NCBI GenBank assembly: GCA_973895155.1
Contig: OZ316899.1
Location: 15,562,001-15,626,000 of the forward strand
Origin: Marsupella aquatica
Lineage: Eukaryota; Marchantiophyta
Length of the DNA: 64,000 nucleotides
Direction: 5' to 3'
Shown: positions 31,746 through 43,589 of the stretch, piece by piece
Position numbering within the stretch: position 1 is the stretch's first letter
Layout of the letters: every line of letters starts with the position of its first letter
Made by a program: the position numbers and the translations under genes
The notes under the pieces: generated by a model
Seen by the model: the letters and a program-made list of their open reading frames with translations, nothing else
Told to the model about the DNA's origin: nothing
Database searches by the model: none

Positions 31746-33335
31746 ACATTATAACTCCTCTTTTGCAGATGTAAATTTCTACCTACAACGATGTTCCAGT
31801 CGACAATGAGTGTTTCAGTGCGCATACCTGGCATGGGGTTCTAAGGGACCTGTGGTAGGTGCGCCAACTACTCCCAAAGACCCTTGTTGGATACGTGCAT
31901 TCCTACTTCCTTATCTAAGTTGTGGTCATAAGGATTGTCCTCCTCATCTTCCGACAAGGCTATGCCTTGAGACCCATCTTCTTCTAGGTTCCACTCTGGG
32001 TCCAAAAACCCACAGTTGGGGTTTGGGTTCACCCACTCCTCAGGGGCCTGTTCGCAAGTTCCTTTGTGGGGTTCTCAAGCTCTTTGTTCATCCGGACCCT
32101 AATTATTGACACCTAGATTTGTGTTCTCCCTTGTATGGGATCTGTTGTTTTTGTTGTTATCTTCACCTGTCCTAGGGTTTGGATGCCTAGTGTTAGGACT
32201 TTGGTTCCTGACAATTTCCCTAGACTGCTGCACCCCTTCATGGTGGGGATTTGCAGGACCACCAATGGAGCTCTCCTCTCTGGTGGACCTCTCCATTTCC
32301 CCATGAGTGTTCAATGCTTCCTGATGTGCTGCCATCCCAGATCCCACATGAGCTCTAGTGTAACCAGTTGTCCGTATCTTATTGCTCATTGTGCTAAGAT
32401 AATTCCTTCCAAATCCACTTCTTTCATATGGATTAGTTATGTAATCCTGTCTACTCATGCTTTTGAAAACCCTTCAACTGAAACACTCCCGCACGACAAC
32501 CATTTTTGGGCCGCCATAGCCAAAAGTTTTGTCTTCCAGACCCTTTCATTGTTTTCTACTCACCGCCATTGCTTTTACGGTGTGGATTCATTGAGACTAT
32601 GTACTATGAAAGATTGGCCTTGATCGAGTCAATTGTCCCATAAAAATAGAAGGAGGATGTGGACATTGACAAGGAATTGATTGAAGTCATAAACTTGGAA
32701 GAGAGAGAAAGGAGGACGTTCAACCATTAGTTGGGCAATTAATGTATTGATTGGTGAAGGAAAAGGAGAAGGACTTTTAGTGACCGGTAATTGCAAGGCA
32801 AAATTGGCGTTTAATACACACCAAGCGAAGTATGAATCTGGAATGGGCAAGGCTCCATCTCAACCTTCTTCAAGCTCAATCCTTGCATAGCTGCCTTCCC
32901 CACCATGAAAGGTTGTGCACCTTCTCCTTTACTTACCAATGAAAGGTTGTAACCGTCATAAGTAGGATATAACAATAGGGTTTGAGATTCAGTTAGAAGT
33001 TAGAAGTTTTGGTTAGAGTTTGGGCGCTTATGAACTGGCCTTGGCAACCACTGGTTATGACTTGTGGTGTTTTTGCAGTTTGGACCAGGTTGAAGCTCAG
33101 TGGCACTTCATGCATAGGAATCTGGTGTTAGTTTAGCCCTACCCTCCTTAGTCTGCCAAGGATTTTGTTTGAGTGTTCCCTACTTGTTCATGAGTAGTTT
33201 TTAGGGAAGTGATTGTCATGACTTTGATGTTGTATTTGAGGGAATTTGATTGACACTGACAGATTCAACGTGTCTCAATGAGATTTGTACTCATTGGAAA
33301 CTGTGTTGGTGACATGAGTAACTAAATATTGAGAG
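31746..33335. other. No gene recognised
   Basis: A 119-codon open frame (32099-32458, minus) is Asn/Arg/Thr-rich and a 162-codon frame overlaps it on plus. Neither shows a domain or a start context that would support a gene. Confidence 0.3.
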
Positions 33336-33344
33336 CAAAGATTG

Positions 33345-36300
33345 TGATACCATGGCTATGTCCAAAGGAATTCAAAAGTTAATTTTTTTGAAATTTTTCT
33401 ATCATTACCGGGTTAAAGGAACCTATTACGCCCGAAAATGGCCATAAAAAGTAGTTTTAAGTACAAAATCCGGAACTATCCGGATAGCACTCTTTTTGGA
33501 ACTTGAAAAACATTGATACAGCCGCACCATGAGAGAAGGCGTACCAGAATGAAGATAAAACCATAAGTTCAACATCCGTCCGGATACTCAAAGTTGGCTC
33601 CTGAGTTCTTAAGGTATTGTTTGGGATGCAATCTACACACCAAAATGCTGCAGAAATCTTTAGTCTGAACTATTGGAGAGAATAGAGTCGGACGAGGCTG
33701 CCAATTTGAGGCATTAGTTGTGAGGAACTGGTTACGAGGGAAGTGGTGATCGTTTGCTTGAGTGGGGAAGAGACGACGCAACTTCTATGTTCCGGATTTG
33801 AGATTTGTGATAGGAATTCTGGAATTTTACTAGGGTTTGGAATTCATTTTCATTCTCTCCATTGCCCATCATGGTGAAGAGAAAGGATCCGGACTTCTCC
33901 CCGGGAAAATCCGGAATCCAGACATTATCGAAGAGGTCTACAAAGGAGCAAACAGTCATTGTCAACAAGAAGCCATTGCGATCGAAGATACCATCAGATC
34001 AAGAGAGGAGGGATCGATTACAGGAGAATCTAGAAATGATGGGCTATGCAAAGTTGATGGAGTTTCCTTGGGGTTACCAGAGTGCCGTATTCATCAAGGA
34101 GATCCGAAACCGTTCCACCCTAATTTTGGAATTTCCGGATTCCATTTGAGCCAAACCAGAAAAATTGACTACGGCTGTTATCTCCTCCCTGTTGGATGTG
34201 CCCTTGAAGGGAGAAGGCTTTCTGACCTCGAAGAATGACTTTGCTGAAAATTACTTTGACGGAGAGGTCGATCCAAAAGATGGTTGGAAGGTGTCTCACT
34301 GCTGTAATGAGGAGTTTTTTTATATTCTGTCCTTTCTGCTACCAATTCTCTCCCCTGCCAAGCCTCAACGAGTTACAATCCGGATGGGAACACGATTGCT
34401 GCTTCTTACATAGGAGAGAAGAAAATTTCATGGGCAAAACTTTTGGAGGAAGTTATCGCTAAGGAGGTCCGGAATCTTTATTTGAAGACCCCTACATTGC
34501 TTTCTTGCTATCTGGCCAATATTTACCCGATGGACCAGATAGATGAAGAAGCGGAGGAGTACAAAACCCAAGCGATGGTGGCCCAACTTGGAGATCCAGA
34601 TCAACCACACTCCAAGGCTACCGACTCAAAGGAAGAAGCACCAGTTGAGATCCGGATTCCTAAGGCTAGAAAGGGATTAGTGCAGAGTCCAAAACCGGAA
34701 CCAGTTCAAGATCCGAAACCTGTCCGAAGACTGGAAAGTAGAGGGAGCCTTCCGGGTGTGACACCAAGTTCCAAGTGGACTACCTCAGCTGTGGTCGAAA
34801 ACCAGATGAATTATCATCTTGACGATCCGAGATGGGTGGTGGAATAATATGATCTTTGCTTGCGGCATTCCCAACTATTCCGTTAGCGTATTTCATTTAA
34901 TGAATCACGCCTGCTTCAAAGCACTTTGTCCGGACATTTGTGGAGAGTGCAACCGGAAAAGGCTAAACAACTTGAGGATCTTGTCGGGAAAGTGGCTGAG
35001 ATGCTGAACTGCAGTCTGGTTGTCATCATTTTTACTTTGGATATGGTGATTAAAAGTCAGGCCAAGAAGAGGATCTGGGACTTGGAAGACCAAGTAGACA
35101 AGGACAAAAGGAAGATTGATTCCTTGGTTGATCAATTGGATGTGGCCCAGAAGAAGTTGGAAGACCATCTCCAGATCTGGAAGCTTCTGAATGGAGCAAT
35201 CACCAGTGTTTGGGAAGCTATTAATGTACCAACCTTGGACTTGTTGGAAGCCACCCTGATTGATAAGTACTTAGCAACTGCCAACCCAGACATTCTTGCT
35301 AAGGTTATTGAGTGTAATAACAGGTTTGCCAAGAAGATCACGGGGGATTTTGATCAAATGGAGAAGGTGATTCTAGATGCAAAGTCCATGTTGACCCCTT
35401 CCAGAATCCGGAATGTCCCCAATGATTCCTGATGCAACCAAAGTAGGAGGCACTCCACCCGGATTTGAGAAGGTTAAGTTTCATTTTCCGGTTGTTTCTC
35501 CTTCGACAATCAGTACTCCATCAAGTTCTTCTTTGGATTTGCAGGAACCAGAAACTACCCCTAGTTTAGGGACACCATCAAGACAAGTCAATGCTAGACG
35601 TGAGTCGGGTAGAGTAGAGTTAGAGGATAGTACCCCAGAAGATTAGTAGTTTTTAGATTAGTTAGTTAGTTAGCATTTTTGGATCCGGTTAGCATCCATC
35701 TCCGGATTTTGAAGTCCAAACCGGAAGTGCATTTTTGGATCTTTCCTTATTGTCACTTTCGGATTTTGAATGATAGTTGCTTTTTCTTCCATGAAAACCG
35801 GAAATGACATTTTGATACCTTTTGAGATCTTTTCCTCTTTCTCTTTAGCGTCTTAAGTAGGATGACAATTACATTTCTTTTCAATCCTCAGTTTCTGTTG
35901 GAAGCATTGAAGCTCCTCCTCAGGTGCTCATGCTGAGCCTCAACCTGTTGTGAGTAGAACTGAAGACTCCTTCTCCTGTTGAGAAGTTAATACTTAGACA
36001 ATTTGAGATCATACTTGGAAATTGGATTTTGATTTGAATTGCTTAATATGTGGATTCTTGGTTGCATTGGACTCCTGCTACTTTCAGTAGTTGAAATGAA
36101 ATGTTTCCTTGCCATATATGAGCAACCATCTAAATTTGATTGAGAAGTTATTAATTTGAATTGACAATCTGGAAATTTTTGTGTGAGAATTAACCAATTC
36201 AGGCATTCTAGTACCGTTGTCACTTGTTGACCTGAAAAAATTATTGGTTTGATAACTAGATCTCCATTTCAATTTCTAGTTAATGTAGGATGTCTATCTA

Positions 36301-36663
36301 AATTTGGCCACATTGTGAGCTCTATTGCATTCTGAATCTTAAAAAGCTAGGATCCTGTTGATCTATTGGGGATCGTCATTTTCCATCATCTCTTCCCATA
36401 AGCCAATTGAAAGGACATTTTTACTCATCTTTTTCCACACCTTTCTTTAATTGTTAGTTTTATTCATTGATTGCCATTAATCCTAGAGCACTCCTTGGCA
36501 AGGATATGCCTAATGAACATCCTATTTCTTCTTTTTAGTAACAATTTTCTTCTCATTAACTCTTCAAGGGAACGAATTCAAGTCCTTAGATATTAAATTG
36601 TTATTTAACATTGTGACCACTCTACCACACGCTTTTTAATTCCTTTGAACAGCCATGGTATCA
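33345..36663 (+). mobile_element. Element K: Mutator-like element with 9-bp duplication
   Basis: It starts TGATACCATGGCT and ends AGCCATGGTATCA. The inverted similarity continues inward (CAAAGGAATT on both sides) for about 35 bp. CAAAGATTG flanks both ends (33336-33344 and 36664-36672), a 9-bp duplication characteristic of Mutator-like transposons. Inside is a broken gene with a coiled coil (33871-35646), and no MULE transposase was seen, so it is non-autonomous. From 35647 to 36650 no gene is recognised. Confidence 0.8.
33871..35646 (+). pseudogene. Element K gene: coiled-coil protein, broken
   Basis: ATG at 33871 opens a basic N-terminus (MVKRKDPDFSPGKSG, KKPLRSK). The same frame continues after a TGA at 34147 through LDVPLKGEGF. 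A frameshift near 34360 leads into YNPDGNTIAASYIGEKKISW and LLSCYLANIYPMDQ, then a Pro/Lys linker, a TAA at about 34845, and a coiled coil (AKKRIWDLEDQVDKDKRKID to KLED). A last frame change near 35415 gives a Ser/Thr/Pro-rich end. The plan (N-domain, linker, coiled coil) resembles element A, but I see no sequence identity. Function unknown. Confidence 0.55.
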
Positions 36664-36672
36664 CAAAGATTG

Positions 36673-38240
36673 AATGATGAAAGTGTTATGCATGATCAAG
36701 AGATTCCTTTGAGAGAATGATGAGATTGAGTGAGTCAATTTGAGTAAGGAGACAAAGAAAACAAATCTAGGTTACTGGGATGCCACCTTCCATTGGGAAT
36801 TGAACAAGAATTGAAAAGTTAAGCTGGTCAATCACTGATCGCAAGGTGGAAGTTGAAAAATCAAGTGAGACTGATTGCTCTGAGGCAAGTAATCTGAGAG
36901 TCAGTCAGAGTAAGAGAATTGTGGAATTGTTGTGCAAATTTGCCCAAGGCAATTTAAACAACAAGCAATGAAATGTTAAGTTGGTCAATCGTTGGCCGCA
37001 TGAATGTATGTGAATGAACTCACTCCTAATGAGTACTTTGAGGCAAATGCCTTGAGAATCTAACAAGACAAGCAACTCATGAGGAGAGGACTCTGGTTGA
37101 AGTTTGTGTGTTTTGAACATGACATCTTGGTCATAATACACCTCCACCATAACAGGGCAATCGTTGAATTGACATTCCTATTGCGGATATCAGTTCACAG
37201 TCTACTCTACTACATGAAAAAAGTTTGATCACCAATTGGTAGATAGATGAGGCAATTGGGCCTAATTCTCTATTGGGACAATTTTTGAAGGATAATGTTG
37301 AAAATAGGAAGAAAATAGGAGCTCTACTCAGTCCTCCTTTCAATATGCTCACAAGTGCGGATGAGCAACTGGGAGAGCCCCACTCCCCCTTATGCCCTTG
37401 AACTTGCCTCAACCGTCCCAACAACATTACTCCTAATCACATCACCAGTGTATTGACAGGGGTTTGCTCTTGATGATGGTTCACTTCCAATGATGATCGG
37501 GCCAAAGCCGTAGCTCCCCTCATGCTTGATAGTGACTACCACTACATAAGGGTCATTGTAAGCATGCGAGGAAACAGTAAAAAAAATCCTTGCACGAGCA
37601 ATTTTTTCTCATATGACCCCTAATTTTTCTATATCCAACTTACTTGTTAACAACAGCCTGGTTGATAACATACATTTTTCTGACTCCTCTTTTTGCTAGC
37701 AAACTAGCTACTGGAGTAGCCATATGGAGTCATAAAAAAACACAAATATATAAAAAGTAGAAAACGCAAAAGAAATTTAAAATCACTTGTGTCTGGCTAA
37801 CAAAATTCCTGTTTGCTCGCATTATACAATATCTCACTACATAGCTCTATAATCATGATGTGCTTCAAGTGTTTTGCTTACATTTTTGCACTCCTAATGC
37901 ATTAACCGAGGTATTCTATGTTGCGAGCAAACAAGAGTTTTGCTAGCGAGGCAAACAGGCTAGCAAGGCAACTTTCTAGGTACCTTTAGGGTAGATGAGG
38001 CGGATTCCCAAGTAAGATTGTGGATAAATTTATTGTGAAACAGTTATGAGTAAGGGAAATGCAGATACTTGAATATCCACAACCCGGAAACTTGAGATCT
38101 TCACAACACTGAACTGAATGACAAGGCATCATCAATGTCAACAAAACCAGTTCTGAAAACCTTTCACAATCCACCTTTAATAGAACTTTGTAATGACAAA
38201 TATGTTTGCGAATGAGATTGCATCTAAAATTGACCATTAG
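36673..38240. other. AT-rich stretch between element K and the ParB-MTase-like gene
   Basis: No supported gene. It contains GCTAGC-type imperfect palindromes at 37695-37708 and 37942-37964, related to those in the neighbouring gene. At 37604 'tttttctcatatgacc' mirrors 'ggtcacatatgagaaa' at 42582, a possible but weak element end. Confidence 0.35.
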
Positions 38241-39193
38241 TCATTGAGAATCCTTTGATTCCAAATCATCTGCCCGATCATTTGAGGCATTACTAGGATT
38301 GCTACTCGACTCCCTATCAGTCTCCTCAGCTAAATTGTCAACATACTGGGCTACAGTACCATCATCTATGAACTGAGGGCAGTAAAGGGCTTTTCGAGCA
38401 CCCCTCACTGACCGCACACCTTTCCCCTCCCAAGCCAAAACGACGGGTGCTTCATCAACCTCCTTTGCAGACTTTTCGGCATAGTAAGGAAGCGCAAATC
38501 CCTTCTCAGGGGTCACAAGAAAATGATGCTCAATTTCTTTTTGAAGACGGAATATCTCCTCCAAAAACCAATCCGAACGCCTATCACTGAAGAAATCACT
38601 AGCATCGGATCAATACTACGATCCAAAAATTCTACAAATAATAGAAAAACACCGAATACGGAGTTTTGCATCAAAGGCCAAGTACTTTACTCCAGGTCAA
38701 ATTCATCCTTCTTGTCTGAAGGTCCTCCCTGATCATCTCCTGGGATGGTGAACTCATCCTCCGATCCTTCATCATTGGGGTCCTCTTTCTTTGGATCTGC
38801 AGCCCCTTTCAACTTCTAGGCATGTCTATCCAACACATTTGCCAGATTTTATTGAGCACACGAATGAAGTATGTCTCGATCTTCAACACCCACAACAAAT
38901 CTCCCTGCGTATTCCCCAGCGGCAAAAGCACTTCCATCGCCAATAGTCCAATCAATGACAATGTCTTTTGGCAAAGTAAGGATCTCCATTACGGCTTGCA
39001 TGAACCCAACTGACAATCTATTGGAACCTGCGAAAGCCGCCCTGGGACTGGGATCAGTTTTTGGGTAGCAAACATTCAACATCGATTTATGACGGGCATC
39101 CTTAGAAGAAGTCAATGGAACATATCCAGTATGTTTTGGGACTTTTGCTGAGAATTCCACCTTGCAGAAGACATCCATAATGAGAGTAACTAC

Positions 39194-39297
39194 CTGAATT
39201 GAAAACAAGAATTTGTCATAAATGGGTACTTTTGGTTAGCGAGCTTGCTAGCAAAAATTGCACAAAAAATATTGAGGAATTTAATAGAATATCTTAC
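39194..39297 (-). other. Intron of ParB-MTase-like gene 1, with palindrome
   Basis: The donor is GAG|GTAAGAT and the acceptor TTTCAATTCAG|GTAG on the minus strand; removal joins IRQIWT-side sequence to VVTLIMDVFCKVEF. It is 104 bp long. The palindrome-like TTAGCGAGCTTGCTAGC (39236-39252) sits in its middle. Confidence 0.65.
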
Positions 39298-41415
39298 CTC
39301 TATGTCCATATTTGTTTGATACAAAGGAGATGAAAGCAAAATTGAATACTGTCGGACATGTTTGAATTTGTTCTTCTGCTCAACGACAATTTTTTGTGTC
39401 TCATATGGTTATAGTCAAAGTTGTGAAGAACTGCAACATAACCATCATTGACAAGCATTGGACGCATGACTCCAAAGAAATAATATGGTAATTTCTCACT
39501 CCAAACATTCCACTTCGGGACCTCCCGGTCTGTGATACTCATTCTATGACCCGTGGGAAGGAAAATGAAACCCAAGTGAGCACCAATCCCAGAGTACGGT
39601 TTGCCGTTGATTATCATTGGATTTGGGTGTTCGCTCAATTTGCTCATTGCAGACAACCACTGATCTGCATCGCCCATCCAAGGAGGTCTTACTTTCCTCT
39701 GGCTAATTGGGTTTGCAATTTTAGTGAGATTGCTTTTTGCCAAGAAATGTCTATCACCGCCCTTCTTAAGACCACACATTTGTGCTACTCCTTGAGCGAT
39801 GCATGCTTCCTCCTCATTCGAGTCGAAGAGAATTTGCACATTGCGCTTCCTCTTTAAACGCTTGATTGAACCAAGGTCTACAACAAATTTTGTTGTGACC
39901 TCAACATCAGGAGACTTGGGTTCTTCTCCATCATTGGCCCCACTCTTCAAACTCCCGGAGGCTGCTGCCTTTCTCTTCTTTGAAAAACATGTTCATGTCA
40001 AACAGGTCACTCAGACAAAATTACTCTGAGTGCAGTATGAAAATAAGAGGAGAAAAGAACTTACTTTGCTTGCCAGACAAGATTGAACCATCTTTAGACA
40101 AGTCCTTCACCGGCACCTTCCAAGGTCTCCTCGATCAACTCCGGTCAACAATGGGAGCCACACCAATAATAGCTTTCTCCATTGCCTCACATCCGCCAGC
40201 CTCTGCTTTTGCAGGAGCTAATTTGGACTCCGTAATGTAAGACTCTAGTATCAAGTCTTGATTTATCATATGAAAGGCTGCCTTCTCTGCAGTGTCAAAT
40301 GTCACTGCCCATTTGTCTGATGCCATGGACAGTGAAGGATTTCCCACTCACTCATCTTCCTTGGAGCCTCCACTCCCTCACATGGGTACATCGAGTACTC
40401 TCTGTATTTAACAGAGGTTGGATCCTCTTTCACCCCTGCTATCCAAGGCAAGAAGCAAGCAGGATAGGACCACCAATATGTTTTGTCAGCAACTTATCTA
40501 TCCACAAAAAAACAATACGTATATCTCTTCGCCCTCCTCCAAAAAAGTGAGATGTCAATCTTCTCACCCGACTTTGGTGGCCAAATCTGTTTGAAAAAAT
40601 GAGTTTTCACTCTTGTTTGGAAATCTTCAAAGTCCTCCTCTATGTCAAGGATCAGCAATGGCTTTGTCTTCTCAGACAAAGTAAGGATCCTCGCATCTGG
40701 AACAGTTGGGATCAAATCTGAAATAATCTTAGACATGAGTGAAGAACAAATTGACTCGACCTGCTCCCATACAGCCCATCGGTGAAGCCAAAGTTTTGTT
40801 TTGGTGTCAGAGAATTGACCGGGTGGAAGAAATTCTTGCAAAGCTCAAGTCTGCATTGTGCTTCAAGGAGTACACATCTCAGCTGGGGTGTCAATGAAGA
40901 GACACCAGTAAATAGTCTCGCACGATCGAGACCACACGACACATTCCCGCTTCCTTTGTCGTCTATTTGTTGGGCCTCCTTCCTCTCATGTTCGTAGTAG
41001 TTGTGCATCTCAACACACTTCTGGAAAAAGTCACCAAACTCAGGAGTCAGAAGAGGTCCAATCTTTGGCACCTTCACATTCCAATCTGCTAGTTGTTCCT
41101 TCATCATGTCTCTCATAGCCATGTCTTGCGCAACTTTAGAAAACGGTTCTCCTTGCGCTTCTTTCAATTGGAACTTCTTCTTCAAATCTTTAGTCTGCGC
41201 TGCAATATTAGCAACAGACAAAATGTACATGCAGGCATCGAGTGTCATGTTCTTCGAATACCAAGCCGGTTTCCTGATATTTGCCATCTTTTGCTGGAAA
41301 AGTTTGTAGTTGTCTCCATCAATGATCTTTGTGTACAGAAAGATCATTGTTGAGCACCTTATGGACTCGCTCAGCTTCAAGCACCCAAGAATTCTCAACG
41401 TGACATTCAGTCAAC

Positions 41416-41507
41416 CTGAACCAAAGAAACAGGTTAGCGAGATCGCTAACAAGAGGAATTGAAAGAATGTTTTTTTCAATTCACTGCTTGAAGGAATAGA
41501 AACAAAC
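41416..41507 (-). other. Intron of ParB-MTase-like gene 1, with perfect palindrome
   Basis: The donor is GAATAG|GTTTG and the acceptor TTGGTTCAG|GTTG, 92 bp apart on the minus strand. It contains GTTAGCGA-GA-TCGCTAAC (41433-41450), 8-bp perfect arms around two bases. Confidence 0.6.
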
Positions 41508-42413
41508 CTATTCAACGCATGCATGGCCGACTCAATCTGCACGAATGAGTTCTTGTCATCCTTGAAAATTTGGCAAACAACTCAAGGATGGTACTTGACA
41601 TCATGTGGATTCTCGTCCGCAAGTTGCATCCACGAGTAGAGACGATGATTTCCATCAAAAACATAGAACATTTTGTCTTTCAAAATTTTGAAAGCCTTGT
41701 GAGAATCACATTCCCTCTCGAATTTGTCAATCTGAAGAATCCATGTGTCATCCCACGACTCCCTAATCACATCGTCGCACATCTAGACATGGCCCTGTTT
41801 GTCCATCATTTGGACATAAATTGAGGTGCATCCTCAATGTATCCCTTGTCCAGAATTCATTCTTGAGGGTCTCAATTGCAGTCGAGTTTGTCTGCAAGGA
41901 CCAAACAATCTACATATTTTGCATTCTGCAAAGCGGAATCCTTGGAGGAGCGAGGGGGAATCCAAATTCATCAGCTCCAAAAGGGAAAAGATGGCGATTG
42001 ATGACAACAGAATAGGGTTTTGAAGCGCCAGGTTGAAACGTAGGATTCACAACATCCACTTGGTTCACCATCTTTGGTCTCTTTGGTGTTTTCAATCTCG
42101 CCTTGAGCGCCTTCTTGTTTGCAGTAGACCTTGTCTCCCTTCGGCTTGACTCGACTGACTTGAACAATCCTATTGATGACAAGCTCTTGGGTGAAGACAA
42201 TGGCTCCATCAGCGGGCCAGTAACATGATAAGGGTATGAACAGGTCAAGGATGAGGGCAACACGCTTTGAGAACGTAAAGAAACCCGAGAAACCCGAGAA
42301 TCAATCATCCAGTCAAGGACAGAATTGTACCCGCCTTTGTTGCTTTCACCTGAATGCAATGCCCGGTCGCAAAAAGAGATGCAGATATTCTGTACGATGC
42401 TCTTCACAATCAT

Positions 42414-42894
42414 TTTTTAGACACCGTCAGGGATACATGTACTTCCAAAAATATGATCAACCAAACTCACAATTGAAGCAAAAGTATCGAATAACATAGA
42501 GACAAAAGTCCTTTACTCCACCGTACCGTTGACATCAAGGTACCCGTTGACCAATTCCAATAAATATAAATGGTCATAATGGTCACATATGAGAAACTAT
42601 TTTTGCTAGCGACATCGCTAGCCAAAAAATGGTTCTTAATTTGACCAAGTCAGAGAGGGTGTTTTATATGTTTTGAAAGCATTTTATGTGGTTGATTGAG
42701 CTAGCGATCTCGCTAGCTTTAACATTCCATATATAGTTCCATATAAGACAAAACAATGGTCAAGTAACGGGAAGATGGGTCATTTATTAAATAAATACGT
42801 TGAGTCAAACACCTACATGAGAACGTTTTCTCATATGTATATGGAGAAATAGGAGTGCGACGTATCTCACAAGTGAGGAGTGTTGTAGACTGTC
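42414..42894. promoter_or_regulatory. Divergent intergenic region with two perfect palindromes
   Basis: It lies between the minus-strand ParB-MTase-like gene and the plus-strand gene starting at 42895. GCTAGCGA-CA-TCGCTAGC (42605-42622) and GCTAGCGA-TC-TCGCTAGC (42700-42717) each have perfect 8-bp arms (the second extends to 9) and are 95 bp apart. TATA-like sequence (TATATAG, 42731) follows the second. The paired sites look operator-like; their function is inferred only from position. Confidence 0.5.
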
Positions 42895-43482
42895 ATGTCC
42901 AAAACTATCAACATGTCTTCTCTAGGATCCAAGGTTGTAATCGAGAGAAAGAAGACCGGTGATGTTGTTGTTCTAGGTGTTCCAAAGAATAATGTTATCT
43001 TTGTCAAGGAGTCTTTCCTGTTATTGAGGTTTGGGCTTTTGGGCTTTTATCTGGAAGTTGTTCCTTCTTTATTCTAGGAATGGGTCTGGAAATCATGAGG
43101 TGCCGGATAATGGTTCAAGAATATTGTGACGCCGCCGGTACGGTGAATAATGAGTAATTCGGTCTAAACCGCGCTTAGCACGTGCGTTAGGGGTATCTTA
43201 GGCCACTATTATTAGCATAACGATAGTATTTAGGTAGCCATTATGAGTAGGAAATCATTAGTCAATAAGGGGAATTCATGTTTGGACTGGCGGCGTGTCG
43301 CCATTTGCACGCCCGGGTTGCGAGCGTGGAGGGCCCCCCCCTCGGGTCCGTATAACAAACTTAGGGAAGTGGCCACTGACACGCGCTGACTCAAACCGGC
43401 GGAGTGGCCGGTACACTACAAGCGTGAACGGTTCAGCCTATAAGCAACGAGGAGACGTAGGGTGATTGACGAGCCCTCAAGG

Positions 43483-43490
43483 TATAAAAG
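43483..43490 (+). promoter_or_regulatory. TATA box of element B
   Basis: TATAAAAG lies 358 bp from the element start, identical to element A, and 107 bp before the ATG. Confidence 0.75.
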
Positions 43491-43589
43491 GGAGCCGACC
43501 CTTTGTAGTGCACCAGTCCATCAGTCCACGCGCCAGCTTTGACCCCAGCCCTCTCGTTCTCTCTTAGTCGCCACTGCTATCTCCTCTGA

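Larger units (their letters stand above)
38241..42413 (-). pseudogene. ParB-like / beta-class DNA-methyltransferase-like gene (copy 1)
   Basis: Minus strand, with introns. A basic N-terminus (KKALKARLKTPKRPK) leads to a ParB-like part with FYVFDGNHRLYSW (about 41630-41670), where DGNHR fits the ParB GxxR box. An intron (41416-41507, AG|GT...CAG) separates it from an alpha-helical middle. The C-terminal half has KKRKAAAS, VRPPWMGDADQWL (39650-39690), PMLVNDGYVAVLH, an intron (39194-39297, GAG|GTAAG...TTCAG), and DWTIGDGSAFAAGEYAG then VVGVED (38870-38955). The last resembles motif I of N6/N4 methyltransferases placed C-terminally, the beta order. The expected DPPW is RPPW, so catalysis is doubtful. 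Stops at about 41910, 40494, 38847 and 38817 and a frameshift near 40880 indicate a pseudogene or unresolved introns. Bacterial ParB-methylase fusions are the known parallel. Confidence 0.6.

Noticed and set aside
32099-32458. A 119-codon minus-strand frame rich in Asn, Arg and Thr
   Set aside because: No recognised domain, no supporting promoter, and overlapped by equally long frames on the other strand.
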